A stretch of 64,000 nt of DNA, from positions 61,794 to 125,793 of the forward strand of contig CAKRTS010000008.1 of assembly GCA_934402315.1 (NCBI GenBank), read 5' to 3'. This document shows, one piece after another, positions 43,691 through 52,500 of this stretch; position 1 is the first letter of the stretch; each line of letters opens with the position of its first letter. Made by a program: the position numbers and the translations under genes. Under the pieces are notes generated by a model, which worked only from the letters and a program-made list of their open reading frames with translations, was not told the origin of the DNA and ran no database searches. Source of the stretch: an uncultured Acetatifactor sp. GTDB lineage: Bacteria; Bacillota; Clostridia; Lachnospirales; Lachnospiraceae.

Positions 43691-43708
43691 GTTGTCCTCT
43701 TATCCGTC

Positions 43709-44563
43709 TCAGAGAGAGACACTTCTTCTATAGCTGTCCTTCAATGTCTGCGTGTATTTTTCACATACGTCATAGTACTTCTGCTTCTGTTCTCCGCCCC
43801 TGAGCTCCCTGAAATGATTGAGCTGTAGATATTCCGGCTGCTGTTCCCATTCCTCCGCCAGCTGCTCCAGCTCCTTCTCCACCTTGAGCGTCAGCCCGTA
43901 CTGCCTCGTCTTGTCCGCCGCAAATGCCACATATTCATTCTCCGGCAGCTCAAGCCTCTTTGCCTCCAGATATTCCAGATAATAGTCCTCTCGATCCTCT
44001 ATCTCATATGCCTTCCGGAAGCACTCCGCTGCTCTCGCATAAATCATCAGGCCTGCCATTGCCACGCCCTTATTGTGCCAGATTGCCGCCAGGCATTCCG
44101 CCCCGGAAGCCGCCTGTTCCTTCCGATCCTGCTCCTGCCATTTTGCGATCAGGTCATCATACCCTCTGATTGCCGCAGCATATTTTTTCTTTTTCACAAG
44201 ATAGTCGATCTGGCTTTTCTTTCTCTCGATGCCGCTCAGCCCCGCTCCCATTTTCAGAACCCGCTCTATCTCCGAAACGGTCTGCCCATCGTAAAGCCCG
44301 ACGAAATTCAGGATGGAGACGACGAACACGCTGAGCGAGCCCTTCTTATGTACAATCGGATAGAGCGCCCGCGCCAGCTCCTTCAGTCCGCACTGCTGGT
44401 CGATCCAGTCAAGCAGCCCGTCATTTAAGAGGGAAACATCCAGCAGAAAGGCATTCTCCCTCATCACATAGCAGAGCTCCTCCATGCAATAGACGTTAAT
44501 TCCAAGTCCCGGCACACAATATGAAATTGACGCATAGTTACCAACACAGACACTGACGCGCAT
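43709..44563 (-). CDS. Helical TPR-like protein of the DUF5717 cluster
   Basis: The 284-residue protein has a short conserved N-terminus (MRVSVCVGNYASISYCVPGL). An all-helical body contains TPR-like pairs, for example AIWHNKGVAMAGLMIYARAA and CFRKAYEIEDREDYYLEYLE. No enzyme motif is visible. AGGAGG precedes the ATG, eight bases after the DUF5716-like gene. Its TPR-like part suggests protein binding within the cluster. Confidence 0.72.
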   Translation of the reverse strand: MRVSVCVGNYASISYCVPGLGINVYCMEELCYVMRENAFLLDVSLLNDGLLDWIDQQCGLKELARALYPIVHKKGSLSVFVVSILNFVGLYDGQTVSEIERVLKMGAGLSGIERKKSQIDYLVKKKKYAAAIRGYDDLIAKWQEQDRKEQAASGAECLAAIWHNKGVAMAGLMIYARAAECFRKAYEIEDREDYYLEYLEAKRLELPENEYVAFAADKTRQYGLTLKVEKELEQLAEEWEQQPEYLQLNHFRELRGGEQKQKYYDVCEKYTQTLKDSYRRSVSL

Positions 44564-44571
44564 AATGCCTC

Positions 44572-45855
44572 CTAATACATTTCAATCTTTTCCTTCCAGA
44601 TTTTGCCGGTGGCGGGACGGATCTCTCCCAGCCCCTCATCCTCGACCTCGACGGCAAGCACATTCTCCGATTCCAGCCTGAGCCTTACTCCCAGTCTGGC
44701 GATCGTCCCGGGGAAATCCTCCAGCGTTATCCGGGCAACCTTTCCCTTCTGTCCGATCAGCGGCGTGATTACCAGTTCAAGCACATTGCCATCCTGCAGA
44801 TAGAACTCCACCTGATTTTCCGCCTCGTACCAGTTGATTCCGGCATCCAGCAGTGCGTAATAGGATTCCTCGCCCTGCCGCAGAACCTTCATCCCGATAT
44901 TTGCTTTCAGCTTATCATTGCCGAGAAACACATGCTGCTTACCGGATTCGCTCGCACACAGGCGCTCCTGCATTCCGAAGCATGCGCCCTTGCTGAAAAG
45001 ATTGTTTCCCTGGAACACCCGGCTTTCCTTGCAGAGAAGCTTTAAGGACTCCTTCAGCCACTCCTGGTCAAAGCCGTCTCCGATCAGGAAAACACTCCCA
45101 AACATTCCCCCTTCACAGATCTCCCCGGCAATTTTCAGGAACTGCCCATCCAGCTCACTGAGCCTGCTCTGCCTTGCAGTTTCCTCCTCCGGAACCGTCT
45201 CCCACGCCGGAAACGGAAATTCCCGCTCCTCAATAAAGGCGACGACCGGTGTCGTGTGCTGGTTACACTCTAACCGGTAAGCCCTTATGCCCCCGGCATT
45301 ATAATGGAACAGCACCGAGCGGTGCATCCATAGCTCCTCCGGCTGGTGGATCATATAGTTATAATAGCTCTCTGTGTGGCTCTCGAACGCAATTTTATCC
45401 GTTTTCAGATGCAGACCCTGTATCAATCTTCCGAGCACTTCCAGAATTCTGTGATCCAGCGTCTCACAGGTAATCATCATGGCGCTGATCCTGTCGGGGG
45501 ACGCGATCTGGGACAGCATTCCAAGGCTTCTCTTCACAAACAGTGTCAAAAGTGCCACCGGATCAAGGCTTTCTCCCTCTATCAGAACGGGTTCCCCATC
45601 CAGTGCCAGCGCCAGAAGATTATCTACCAGTATCCCCTGCTGCTCTGTGCTGTAGCGGATCGCTTCCTTTCCGTAGAACCACTGGTTTACCCCACATCTC
45701 TTGCAGAGCACCGTCGGAATATTATAATGCTCCGCCCCCGCGACCTGGGACAGGGTCTCCACCTCCCCCGATTCCGAGAGACTGTAGCTGATCTGTGAGA
45801 CTTCATTTCCCAGATCATAGCCAACAATGATTCTGTCGCCGCTTAATAACCCCAT
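44572..45855 (-). CDS. DUF5716-like protein with actin/Hsp70-type N-terminus
   Basis: The 427-residue protein begins GDRIIVGYDLGNEVSQISYS, which fits the phosphate-1 loop of the actin/Hsp70 ATPase fold. A later segment, MFGSVFLIGDGFDQEWLKES, fits phosphate-2/adenosine-type elements (GDGF). The C-terminal part (about 310-427) is beta-rich. I associate it with Pfam DUF5716, from memory. The ATG at 45855 is used because GGGGG lies seven bases upstream; a GTG exists six bases before it. It follows the giant DUF5717-like gene with an 11-base gap. Confidence 0.75.
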   Translation of the reverse strand: MGLLSGDRIIVGYDLGNEVSQISYSLSESGEVETLSQVAGAEHYNIPTVLCKRCGVNQWFYGKEAIRYSTEQQGILVDNLLALALDGEPVLIEGESLDPVALLTLFVKRSLGMLSQIASPDRISAMMITCETLDHRILEVLGRLIQGLHLKTDKIAFESHTESYYNYMIHQPEELWMHRSVLFHYNAGGIRAYRLECNQHTTPVVAFIEEREFPFPAWETVPEEETARQSRLSELDGQFLKIAGEICEGGMFGSVFLIGDGFDQEWLKESLKLLCKESRVFQGNNLFSKGACFGMQERLCASESGKQHVFLGNDKLKANIGMKVLRQGEESYYALLDAGINWYEAENQVEFYLQDGNVLELVITPLIGQKGKVARITLEDFPGTIARLGVRLRLESENVLAVEVEDEGLGEIRPATGKIWKEKIEMY

Positions 45856-45866
45856 TTCCACACCCC

Positions 45867-48800
45867 CTATCTTAATTTGAAGAACCTGCTGCTGAAAAAC
45901 TCCTTCCGATAGTACTCTTCAAGCAGCTTCTCCATTGTGTCGTAATCCTGAAGCGTCTTGCTGATCACAATATCGTTGACAAGGTGGTATCTGCTCTCCA
46001 TTTCCCTCCCCCGGATGTCGCTCCTCTGCAAAGTTCCGCTCTCCGTCAGCTGCTCCTCCCCGTTCTTCTCCTCCGTGATATAATACTGGAGGCTCTCTCC
46101 GAAAAACAGGATGAACTCCTTGAAGAACACTCCTCCGTACGCCTCCTGCATATACTCCGCAGTATATTCATCCGCATCTCCGTTCTCGTGCAGAATCACA
46201 TAATGGATACAGGCCTTCGACTGGGGTGCCGCGTGGTACTCGATGATTGTCTTGTCCTCCAGTTCCTGCGCCACACGCTCGTTGTCGCTATATTCCCTGA
46301 AAAATTCCAGATGAATCCCCTTATCCATCATCTCTTCCAGAAACTTTCCGGTAAGCTTTGCCGTACCTTCGCCCAGCTCTCCGCGGTTCTCCGCATAAAA
46401 TTTTAACAGTGCCAGCTTGCAGACTCTCTGCACCGGCTCCCCGCGCAGATACATGTGCTCGATTTCATCAAACACATCCTTTTCCGTAACTCTTTCCTTT
46501 ACGAAATAATCATAGGCACACTGTGAAAGGAAGGCTCCCTCCACCTCCGGCTTTGCCCCCTGTGAAAGATAATAATGAAAAATCTCCATCTTTTCCCCGA
46601 CAAAGGAACCGGAATAGAGCATCTGCACCAGAATGTTTTCGCAGATCGTATAGCAGTCAAGCTCAAATGACCTCGCCGCCTTCCAGATGTCCCGCAGACT
46701 CTTTGTCGTTCCGCGCCCATACATCGTCAGATAGCGCAGAACCGTGCTGTCATATTTTCCTTTCCGGAACACATACATTGCCGCCGCCTTCAGCATCTCA
46801 TTCTCGACCATATGGTTTTTCTCCATAAGCGGGCCGATCAGTCTGACAAGCAGCTTGGGATCAATAAAATATGGACCATACTCCTCCAGCCACTGCTCTG
46901 CAAGCTCGAGCTTTCCTCTGAGTACCGCAAAACGGACAATCGTCGCGCGCTCCTCCACGCTGAGTCCTTCCATATCAAGCCTTGAAAGATATTCGTCGAG
47001 ATCGCGCAGGTCATCCATATCGTAGTAGCATTGCAGAAGGAGCATTGTCAGCTCTCTCCTCGTCCTGCTGTCCACATAAGGTGCCTCCACGACTCTCCGG
47101 ATGCGGGTTACGCTCTCCTCCGTCTTTGTCGGCTCTTCCTTTTCATTTGCACAGTAATAGAGATCAAGCTCCCTGTTATTCACCGTAAAAGGCGAGAGCA
47201 TCCGCAGGAATTTTCCCGAGATCATCAGCTTTTCTATCGTGTACTCCGCATTCTTGATAAAGCGGTTCCTGCAGGCATCCTCCAGGACCACGGTATACTC
47301 ATTTCCGTACAGAGAGATCCATGCCTTTCCGTCAACCAGCTGATACTCTGTCGGATCAAGATTCCCCGGCTGATATACATACACCTTGCACAGCCTGTCA
47401 TCCTCCACACGGATCATGTGCGCGAACAGGAGTCTCGACAGCGGCTCAGCGGTCTGCTCTGTAATCATCCCCGGCTGTAAAAGCCGCTGGTACAGATTTG
47501 CAAGGTGCCTGTTGATGTGCAGCTTTATGATCTGATCCACACAGAAATATTCCATGCGGCGGCGATAGACCTCACAGAGCTCTCCCAGCCTGTCCTCATT
47601 CTGCAAAATATAGTCATACAGGTAAGCTGTGCGCTCATAATCCAGATTATTCTGGTAAGAAAAGTACATCAGGACGACCTTGGGTATCTCAATCGGCTTA
47701 TCCAGATCCACCGACAGCATATAGTACTCGTACAAGTTTGTAATCCGCAGATTGTTCTCGACACCGAGCCTGTACCATTCAAAATACCTGCTGCCCGTCC
47801 TGTTCCCCTTAATCAGCTGGACGCAGATCTGCTGCAGGAAACGGACATCCTTCTTCTTTGCGTACAGGCTGACCAGACTCTTATACAGAAGCCCGGAAAA
47901 GCCCTTCGCTCTCTCGACAAGATATAACAGCTGCTCTATCACCTCTGACTTCAGCAGCTCCTGCCGGATGCCGTACCAGACCACCTGAATTTCAAAATCC
48001 CCCAGCCGCCGAAGCAATGCCGGATTGCCGTTCAGGAGAGCGACCGCCTCGATATACAGAATCGGGCTGGTACAGCCGATGGTAAACTGCTTCTCCAGAA
48101 AGACCCACTTACCGGTGACCGATTTATGATATTCCTCCGAAAGATAAAGCAGCAGCCATGCGACACGCCAGTCTGTATTATTCTTCCGGTAGATATGCTC
48201 TACCTCCCCCGCCACACGGTTCACATACTGCTCCTCCCGATGGATCAGCGTTGTAAGATAGAGATAATATGCGTATAATGTATCATTTCCGGCACCTTTC
48301 TCCAGCAGCTCCGAGACATGATCCAATATCCATCCCGCCTCGTTGTAGCTGTCCTCCGTAATGAGGAGCTGCGCCTGGAAAAGTCTTGCCGCAATGTCGT
48401 TCTCGTCGAGTGCGACCAGCTTCTCCACGAGCTTGCCGGTCTCCTTCAGCCATGTGTTTGTGCTGATCTTCTTTGTGCGGAAAGCCTGATAGAATTCCAT
48501 CAGCTGTACGGTACACCGCTTTCTGGTCATATCCTGCGCTCTTCCCGCCGTACCCTCCCCGATTCTTACCGTCACGGGAATTGTCAGTGAAACATAGGAA
48601 TTATACAGGAAAATCTGTCCGTAATTCCTGCCGTTTCTGCAGAGACTGCTGTCAATAAAGACAGGAAGCGTACACCGGTTGCCGAGGAAGTCATCATCTG
48701 TCAGTACCTCCTTCTCCGTAAACAGGAAATCACCGCTGCACTCCACATACAGGCAGGTGTAGCCCCAGCCGTTCCGCACGATTGAAAGCTCACGCTCGAT

Positions 48801-49439
48801 CACGGCGCAGGCATCTGACGTTCTCGCCGCCTCCAGCATCAGCTGCTCCTCCTGCACGAGGAACTCCACCTTCTGCTTCTTGTTGATCTGGATCAGGAAT
48901 TCCTCCATGTTCTGTTCCGAGCCGGGATATGCGGAAAGCGCCCTGTAATCCTCCGCATGCTGCATGTCGCTGCCGGTAAAAACGATGGGAAATTCCGGGG
49001 AATAAAACAGTCTGAGTGCCTCCTGCCAGTCACTCTTCGCCAGATTTGCGAAGTGGAAAAGATTCCTGACGACCCCGACGGAGGATTCCAGAACCGTATG
49101 CTCCACGGATGCCACAAAGGGAAGATAATATTCCCCGTGATTGCTGATAATGTAAAAATTCCCCTTGACGACGTCCCCTTCCTCCAGCTTCTCCCCATGG
49201 AAGCAGAACGCAATTTCTTCATCGCAGCCGACAAACTCCGTCGTCAGGCATTCCATCCTCAGATCGGAGGAAAGAACCGTGCCGCTGGTAAACTGTCCCT
49301 GGGTCCCGCAGACATGGAAGGTGCCCTCATAAACCTCGCCCTTGTGTATGGAAATCTCTATTTTTGCGCAGGAGAAATCAAGAGAACCATTCTCATAATC
49401 GAAGTTTCCCTCCAAAATCTGATTGATTATCTTCTGCAT
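45867..49439 (-). CDS. Giant DUF5717-like protein
   Basis: The 1190-residue soluble protein has no signal peptide and no clear membrane segment. Residues about 1-310 are beta-rich with GTVLSS, GDVVKGNFYII and SLTIPVTVRIGEG segments, resembling two Ig-like or carbohydrate-type beta domains. About 320-1000 is a helical solenoid with many TPR-like pairs. The C-terminal 150 residues are mixed alpha/beta and end in EYYRKEFFSSRFFKLR. I link it to Pfam DUF5717, from memory. AGGTGAG precedes the ATG. The size and repeats point to a scaffold; the function is unknown. Confidence 0.78.
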   Translation of the reverse strand: MQKIINQILEGNFDYENGSLDFSCAKIEISIHKGEVYEGTFHVCGTQGQFTSGTVLSSDLRMECLTTEFVGCDEEIAFCFHGEKLEEGDVVKGNFYIISNHGEYYLPFVASVEHTVLESSVGVVRNLFHFANLAKSDWQEALRLFYSPEFPIVFTGSDMQHAEDYRALSAYPGSEQNMEEFLIQINKKQKVEFLVQEEQLMLEAARTSDACAVIERELSIVRNGWGYTCLYVECSGDFLFTEKEVLTDDDFLGNRCTLPVFIDSSLCRNGRNYGQIFLYNSYVSLTIPVTVRIGEGTAGRAQDMTRKRCTVQLMEFYQAFRTKKISTNTWLKETGKLVEKLVALDENDIAARLFQAQLLITEDSYNEAGWILDHVSELLEKGAGNDTLYAYYLYLTTLIHREEQYVNRVAGEVEHIYRKNNTDWRVAWLLLYLSEEYHKSVTGKWVFLEKQFTIGCTSPILYIEAVALLNGNPALLRRLGDFEIQVVWYGIRQELLKSEVIEQLLYLVERAKGFSGLLYKSLVSLYAKKKDVRFLQQICVQLIKGNRTGSRYFEWYRLGVENNLRITNLYEYYMLSVDLDKPIEIPKVVLMYFSYQNNLDYERTAYLYDYILQNEDRLGELCEVYRRRMEYFCVDQIIKLHINRHLANLYQRLLQPGMITEQTAEPLSRLLFAHMIRVEDDRLCKVYVYQPGNLDPTEYQLVDGKAWISLYGNEYTVVLEDACRNRFIKNAEYTIEKLMISGKFLRMLSPFTVNNRELDLYYCANEKEEPTKTEESVTRIRRVVEAPYVDSRTRRELTMLLLQCYYDMDDLRDLDEYLSRLDMEGLSVEERATIVRFAVLRGKLELAEQWLEEYGPYFIDPKLLVRLIGPLMEKNHMVENEMLKAAAMYVFRKGKYDSTVLRYLTMYGRGTTKSLRDIWKAARSFELDCYTICENILVQMLYSGSFVGEKMEIFHYYLSQGAKPEVEGAFLSQCAYDYFVKERVTEKDVFDEIEHMYLRGEPVQRVCKLALLKFYAENRGELGEGTAKLTGKFLEEMMDKGIHLEFFREYSDNERVAQELEDKTIIEYHAAPQSKACIHYVILHENGDADEYTAEYMQEAYGGVFFKEFILFFGESLQYYITEEKNGEEQLTESGTLQRSDIRGREMESRYHLVNDIVISKTLQDYDTMEKLLEEYYRKEFFSSRFFKLR

Positions 49440-49472
49440 TTATACTCACCTACTTCTGCTCTTTATTCACGC

Positions 49473-49519
49473 AAAAAAGCCCTATGATTGATTATACCAA
49501 AGAATCAACCATAGGGCAA
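49473..49519 (-). promoter_or_regulatory. Terminator hairpin with DUF5717-operon promoter inside
   Basis: On the minus strand GCCCTATGGTTGATT pairs with AATCAATCATAGGGC (one mismatch), followed by TTTTTT: a strong terminator for the GntR-ABC-CPBP operon. Within it TTGCCC (49519-49514), 17 bases and TATAAT (49496-49491) form a promoter that would start in the distal arm, about 45 bases before the DUF5717-like gene. Confidence 0.7.
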
Positions 49520-49526
49520 ATTGAAT

Positions 49527-50387
49527 TTATTCGTGCTCTCTGCACATAATCTTACGGTAGCAGAGGGTAAACACTGCTGCCGCAGCCAGCACCGTCAGTA
49601 TGAATGCCGCAAGAACATATTTTTCGGGGAAGAGCGAATAATATGGGCTCACCAGAATACCGGAAAAATTCATCGCTGCATGCAGAAGCATACAGAGCCA
49701 GATATTCTGAAACCGTCTGTACACCAGTCCAAGAACGATTCCCAGAGCAAAGGCATAAATGCCCTGTACCCAGTTTGCGTGCAGAATACCAAAGGACAAT
49801 GCCTGTATGATATTGGCAACCCAGAAGTTCGGGCTTACCTTTCCCGCCAGCTTAAACACGACTCCCCGGCATACCAGTTCCTCGCTGACCGGCGCAAGTA
49901 TCACGGTCGACAGGATGCTGAGCAGCGTTGTCTCTGTAATTCCCGCCATCTCCATCAGCTGATCGTATTTTTCCAGCATGCTCGGCGCGAGCGACTCCAC
50001 AACAGAGAGCACGCCGCTGATCGCAAACTGCGCTGCCAGTCCGAGCACCAGAATCAGCAGGATATGCTGCAGCTTCGGCTTATCCGTGCCCTCGGGTCTC
50101 GGCTTTCTCCCATAGGCGAAATAATACCACAGTCCGAACACAAGGATCGCCAGAATCTGGCTGACCATCAGGATCGGAATAATGTTTTCCATGACACGGT
50201 TGCTGACATATACTACCAGCTCATCCGCCGCCATGCTGCCTCCCTGCTGCATCATTGTAATTACAGAAATAAGAACCGATGCTGCAACCGAGCAGCCTAT
50301 CTGAATTACCATAAAGCCTGCCATCGGCAGGAGCGAGACCACCGTCCAGCCAATTTTCTTCATTACACTCTTTTTCCCAGTGCCCAT
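49527..50387 (-). CDS. CPBP-family intramembrane metalloprotease
   Basis: The 286-residue protein has about eight membrane helices and the CPBP (CAAX protease and bacteriocin-processing) motifs: EELVCRGVVF (EExxxR) and FGILHANWVQGIYAF, with the conserved His. These enzymes cleave within or next to the membrane; some give self-immunity to bacteriocins. AGGAGG precedes the ATG. It is the last gene of the GntR-ATPase-permease-CPBP unit. Confidence 0.85.
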   Translation of the reverse strand: MGTGKKSVMKKIGWTVVSLLPMAGFMVIQIGCSVAASVLISVITMMQQGGSMAADELVVYVSNRVMENIIPILMVSQILAILVFGLWYYFAYGRKPRPEGTDKPKLQHILLILVLGLAAQFAISGVLSVVESLAPSMLEKYDQLMEMAGITETTLLSILSTVILAPVSEELVCRGVVFKLAGKVSPNFWVANIIQALSFGILHANWVQGIYAFALGIVLGLVYRRFQNIWLCMLLHAAMNFSGILVSPYYSLFPEKYVLAAFILTVLAAAAVFTLCYRKIMCREHE

Positions 50388-50405
50388 CTCTGCCCTCCTG
50401 CAGCC

Positions 50406-51275
50406 TTACTCCATGTTAAGCTTTTTAGTCATTACAAGCCATGAAGCCATATACAGCGCCACTGCAATAATCAGATTCAGTCCGAAGCTGGTAATCATGT
50501 TCACATCAATGTAGCTGCCAATATCCGTACTTGTCCGGATAACGTCGTCCGTGCCGATCACAGACTGTACCACCGAGCCGAGGAAACCGTTAAGAACAGC
50601 AATTCCGATATAGCTTACGATCGCCATGAGCACTCTGTGTCTGGTGAAGAGCTGTCCCAGTGAAATTGCGCCATACACCGTCGCCATCGCTATAAAAGGG
50701 CCTATCAGCAGAGAAAGCAGGATAAATACCCTGTATATCACAAAATTCAGTCCAAACTGCCCTTCCAGCTCCATTCTCAGTTCCGTCATCAGGTCACCGA
50801 ATTCACCCCAGAAGCGTGCAAAGGTATAGCCATCCGGCAGAATCATACGGACCAGAGACACTCCCAGCGCGAACAGCGACAGATATACCATCACATAAAT
50901 AATCATCACCCAGAGCCCGCCGACCAATATCTTTGAAAAGAGCAGCTGATGCTTCGTCACGGGAAGCGTGTGGGTCAGATAGCCCTCGTCCGTGTACACT
51001 GTCTTATAGAAGTGGACTGCCAGATAAACCACGATTCCGACAAGCACAACGATCAGCATGACAAAATATAACACCAGGGTAAATATACTTAAAATATCCA
51101 GAAGCTCTACCCCTGTCGTAAAGGAGTAATTATATGTATCACTCGTCGCCTGCTTCCACATCGGCGACTGGAATGCCAGCCATCCGAAGAAGGTGATGCC
51201 TGCCATCAGCAGCATCATGAGGCAGCCTACCCTGTAGGTTCCCTTCCATTCGTGCTTTATCAATTTTCCTAACAT
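50406..51275 (-). CDS. ABC-2-type transporter permease
   Basis: The 289-residue protein has about six membrane helices in the arrangement of ABC-2-type permeases that pair with YtrB-like ATPases. It starts MLGKLIKHEWKGTYRVGCLM, which is typical. The gene overlaps the ATPase gene by seven bases and has GGGAGG at seven bases. Confidence 0.85.
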   Translation of the reverse strand: MLGKLIKHEWKGTYRVGCLMMLLMAGITFFGWLAFQSPMWKQATSDTYNYSFTTGVELLDILSIFTLVLYFVMLIVVLVGIVVYLAVHFYKTVYTDEGYLTHTLPVTKHQLLFSKILVGGLWVMIIYVMVYLSLFALGVSLVRMILPDGYTFARFWGEFGDLMTELRMELEGQFGLNFVIYRVFILLSLLIGPFIAMATVYGAISLGQLFTRHRVLMAIVSYIGIAVLNGFLGSVVQSVIGTDDVIRTSTDIGSYIDVNMITSFGLNLIIAVALYMASWLVMTKKLNME

Positions 51276-51970
51276 GCGAACACCTCCCTGAAATATGCGT
51301 CCACAGACTTACCGTGCTGTTCCCTGATGTTGTCTACCGATGTGTAGAGCACCAGATGCCCATAGCGCATAAAGATCACTTCATCCAGCACCTGCTCAAT
51401 GTCCCCGATCAGATGCGTCGAGATAATGACCGTCGCATCCGGGTTATAGTTGTTGATGATGGTCCGCAGTATGTAATCTCTCGCCGCGGGGTCGACACCG
51501 GCGATCGGCTCATCCAGAACATACAGGCTCGCCTGTCTGCTCATAACAAGGATCAGCTGCACCTTCTCCTTGGTTCCCTTGGACAAGGTCTTCAGCTTCA
51601 CGGAAGGGTCAATGTTCAGGCTCCGCAGCATCTCGATTGCCTTTTCCTTGGAAAAGTCTGCATAAAAGTCGCTGAAAAAGTCCAGTATTTCACTGATCTT
51701 CTGTCCACCCGAGAGATATGTCCGGTCGGGAAGGTACGCGACCTGAGCCTTTGTATCCACACCTACATACTGTCCGTTAATCTTGATGCTTCCCTGTGTC
51801 GGAGTCAGCAGACCGTTCAGCATCTTAATCAATGTCGTCTTTCCGCTGCCGTTAGGCCCCAGAAGTCCGATAATCTTTCCCTTCGGAAGTGTGAGCGTAA
51901 TGTTATTTACCGCTATATTCTTCTTGTCGTAGGACTTTGTCAGTCCCACAAGTTCTACCAGTTCATTCAT
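51269..51970 (-). CDS. ABC transporter ATPase
   Basis: The 233-residue ATPase has Walker A (GLLGPNGSGKTTLIKML), signature TLSKGTKEKVQLIL (SKGTK instead of LSGGQ, as in YtrB/EcsA-like types), Walker B (LYVLDEPIAGVDP) and H in IISTHL. With the downstream permease it forms an ABC-2-type exporter. The GntR gene lies two bases upstream. Confidence 0.9.
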   Translation of the reverse strand: MNELVELVGLTKSYDKKNIAVNNITLTLPKGKIIGLLGPNGSGKTTLIKMLNGLLTPTQGSIKINGQYVGVDTKAQVAYLPDRTYLSGGQKISEILDFFSDFYADFSKEKAIEMLRSLNIDPSVKLKTLSKGTKEKVQLILVMSRQASLYVLDEPIAGVDPAARDYILRTIINNYNPDATVIISTHLIGDIEQVLDEVIFMRYGHLVLYTSVDNIREQHGKSVDAYFREVFAC

Positions 51971-51972
51971 TT

Positions 51973-52356
51973 CTATTCTCCCTCATGATTGTCTGATGAA
52001 AGCTTTCCCGCACTCAACAGTTCGATTGCCTCCTGTTCAGTATAGCCCAATTCCTTCATCTTTGTAAAGAAATTGTTCACATGCTCCTGTGCCAGTGCTT
52101 CCTTAATGTCCCGGATTTTCTGCTGATCCTCCGTGACCGTTCTCCCATTCGTCCGCTGCGTGATAATCAGTCCGCTCCGTTCAAGCTCTGCAAATGCTTT
52201 CTGCATCGTGTTCGGATTCACCGCCGCAACCGCTGCCAGTTCTCTGACACTCGGCAGCTTTCCGCCCGCCGGGTACTGCCCCGATACGATCTGCATCTGA
52301 ATACGCTCAACAAGCTGTGCGTAAATGGGTCTGTCCGCATCCAAATCCCATGCCAT
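51973..52356 (-). CDS. YtrA-type GntR regulator
   Basis: The 127-residue protein has the GntR winged helix (YAQLVERIQMQIVSGQYPAG, LPSVRELAAVAAVNPNTMQK) and a short tail, the YtrA subfamily. YtrA regulators repress adjacent ABC transporter operons and respond to cell-wall antibiotics. I use the ATG at 52356; another at 52365 lies right against the AAAGGG site. The palindrome at 52395-52416 is its likely operator. Confidence 0.85.
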   Translation of the reverse strand: MAWDLDADRPIYAQLVERIQMQIVSGQYPAGGKLPSVRELAAVAAVNPNTMQKAFAELERSGLIITQRTNGRTVTEDQQKIRDIKEALAQEHVNNFFTKMKELGYTEQEAIELLSAGKLSSDNHEGE

Positions 52357-52394
52357 CCTGCTCATCCCTTTCCTGCATTTGTTGCATTGTCCTC

Positions 52395-52444
52395 TTGTAT
52401 TAGTTCTGTAATACAATGGTACATGTTTTTTTCAGATCCGTCAA
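52395..52444 (-). promoter_or_regulatory. GntR operon promoter and operator
   Basis: TTGTATTA-gttctg-TAATACAA (52395-52416) is a perfect palindrome with eight-base arms, as expected for a YtrA-type operator. It overlaps the -10 box TACCAT (52421-52416) and the start site. TTGACG (52444-52439) is 17 bases further upstream. Confidence 0.7.
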
Positions 52445-52500
52445 GCACTTTTTTTACAAAACAGCATATATATACCTTAACGAATCCTTTGAGGTTATCT

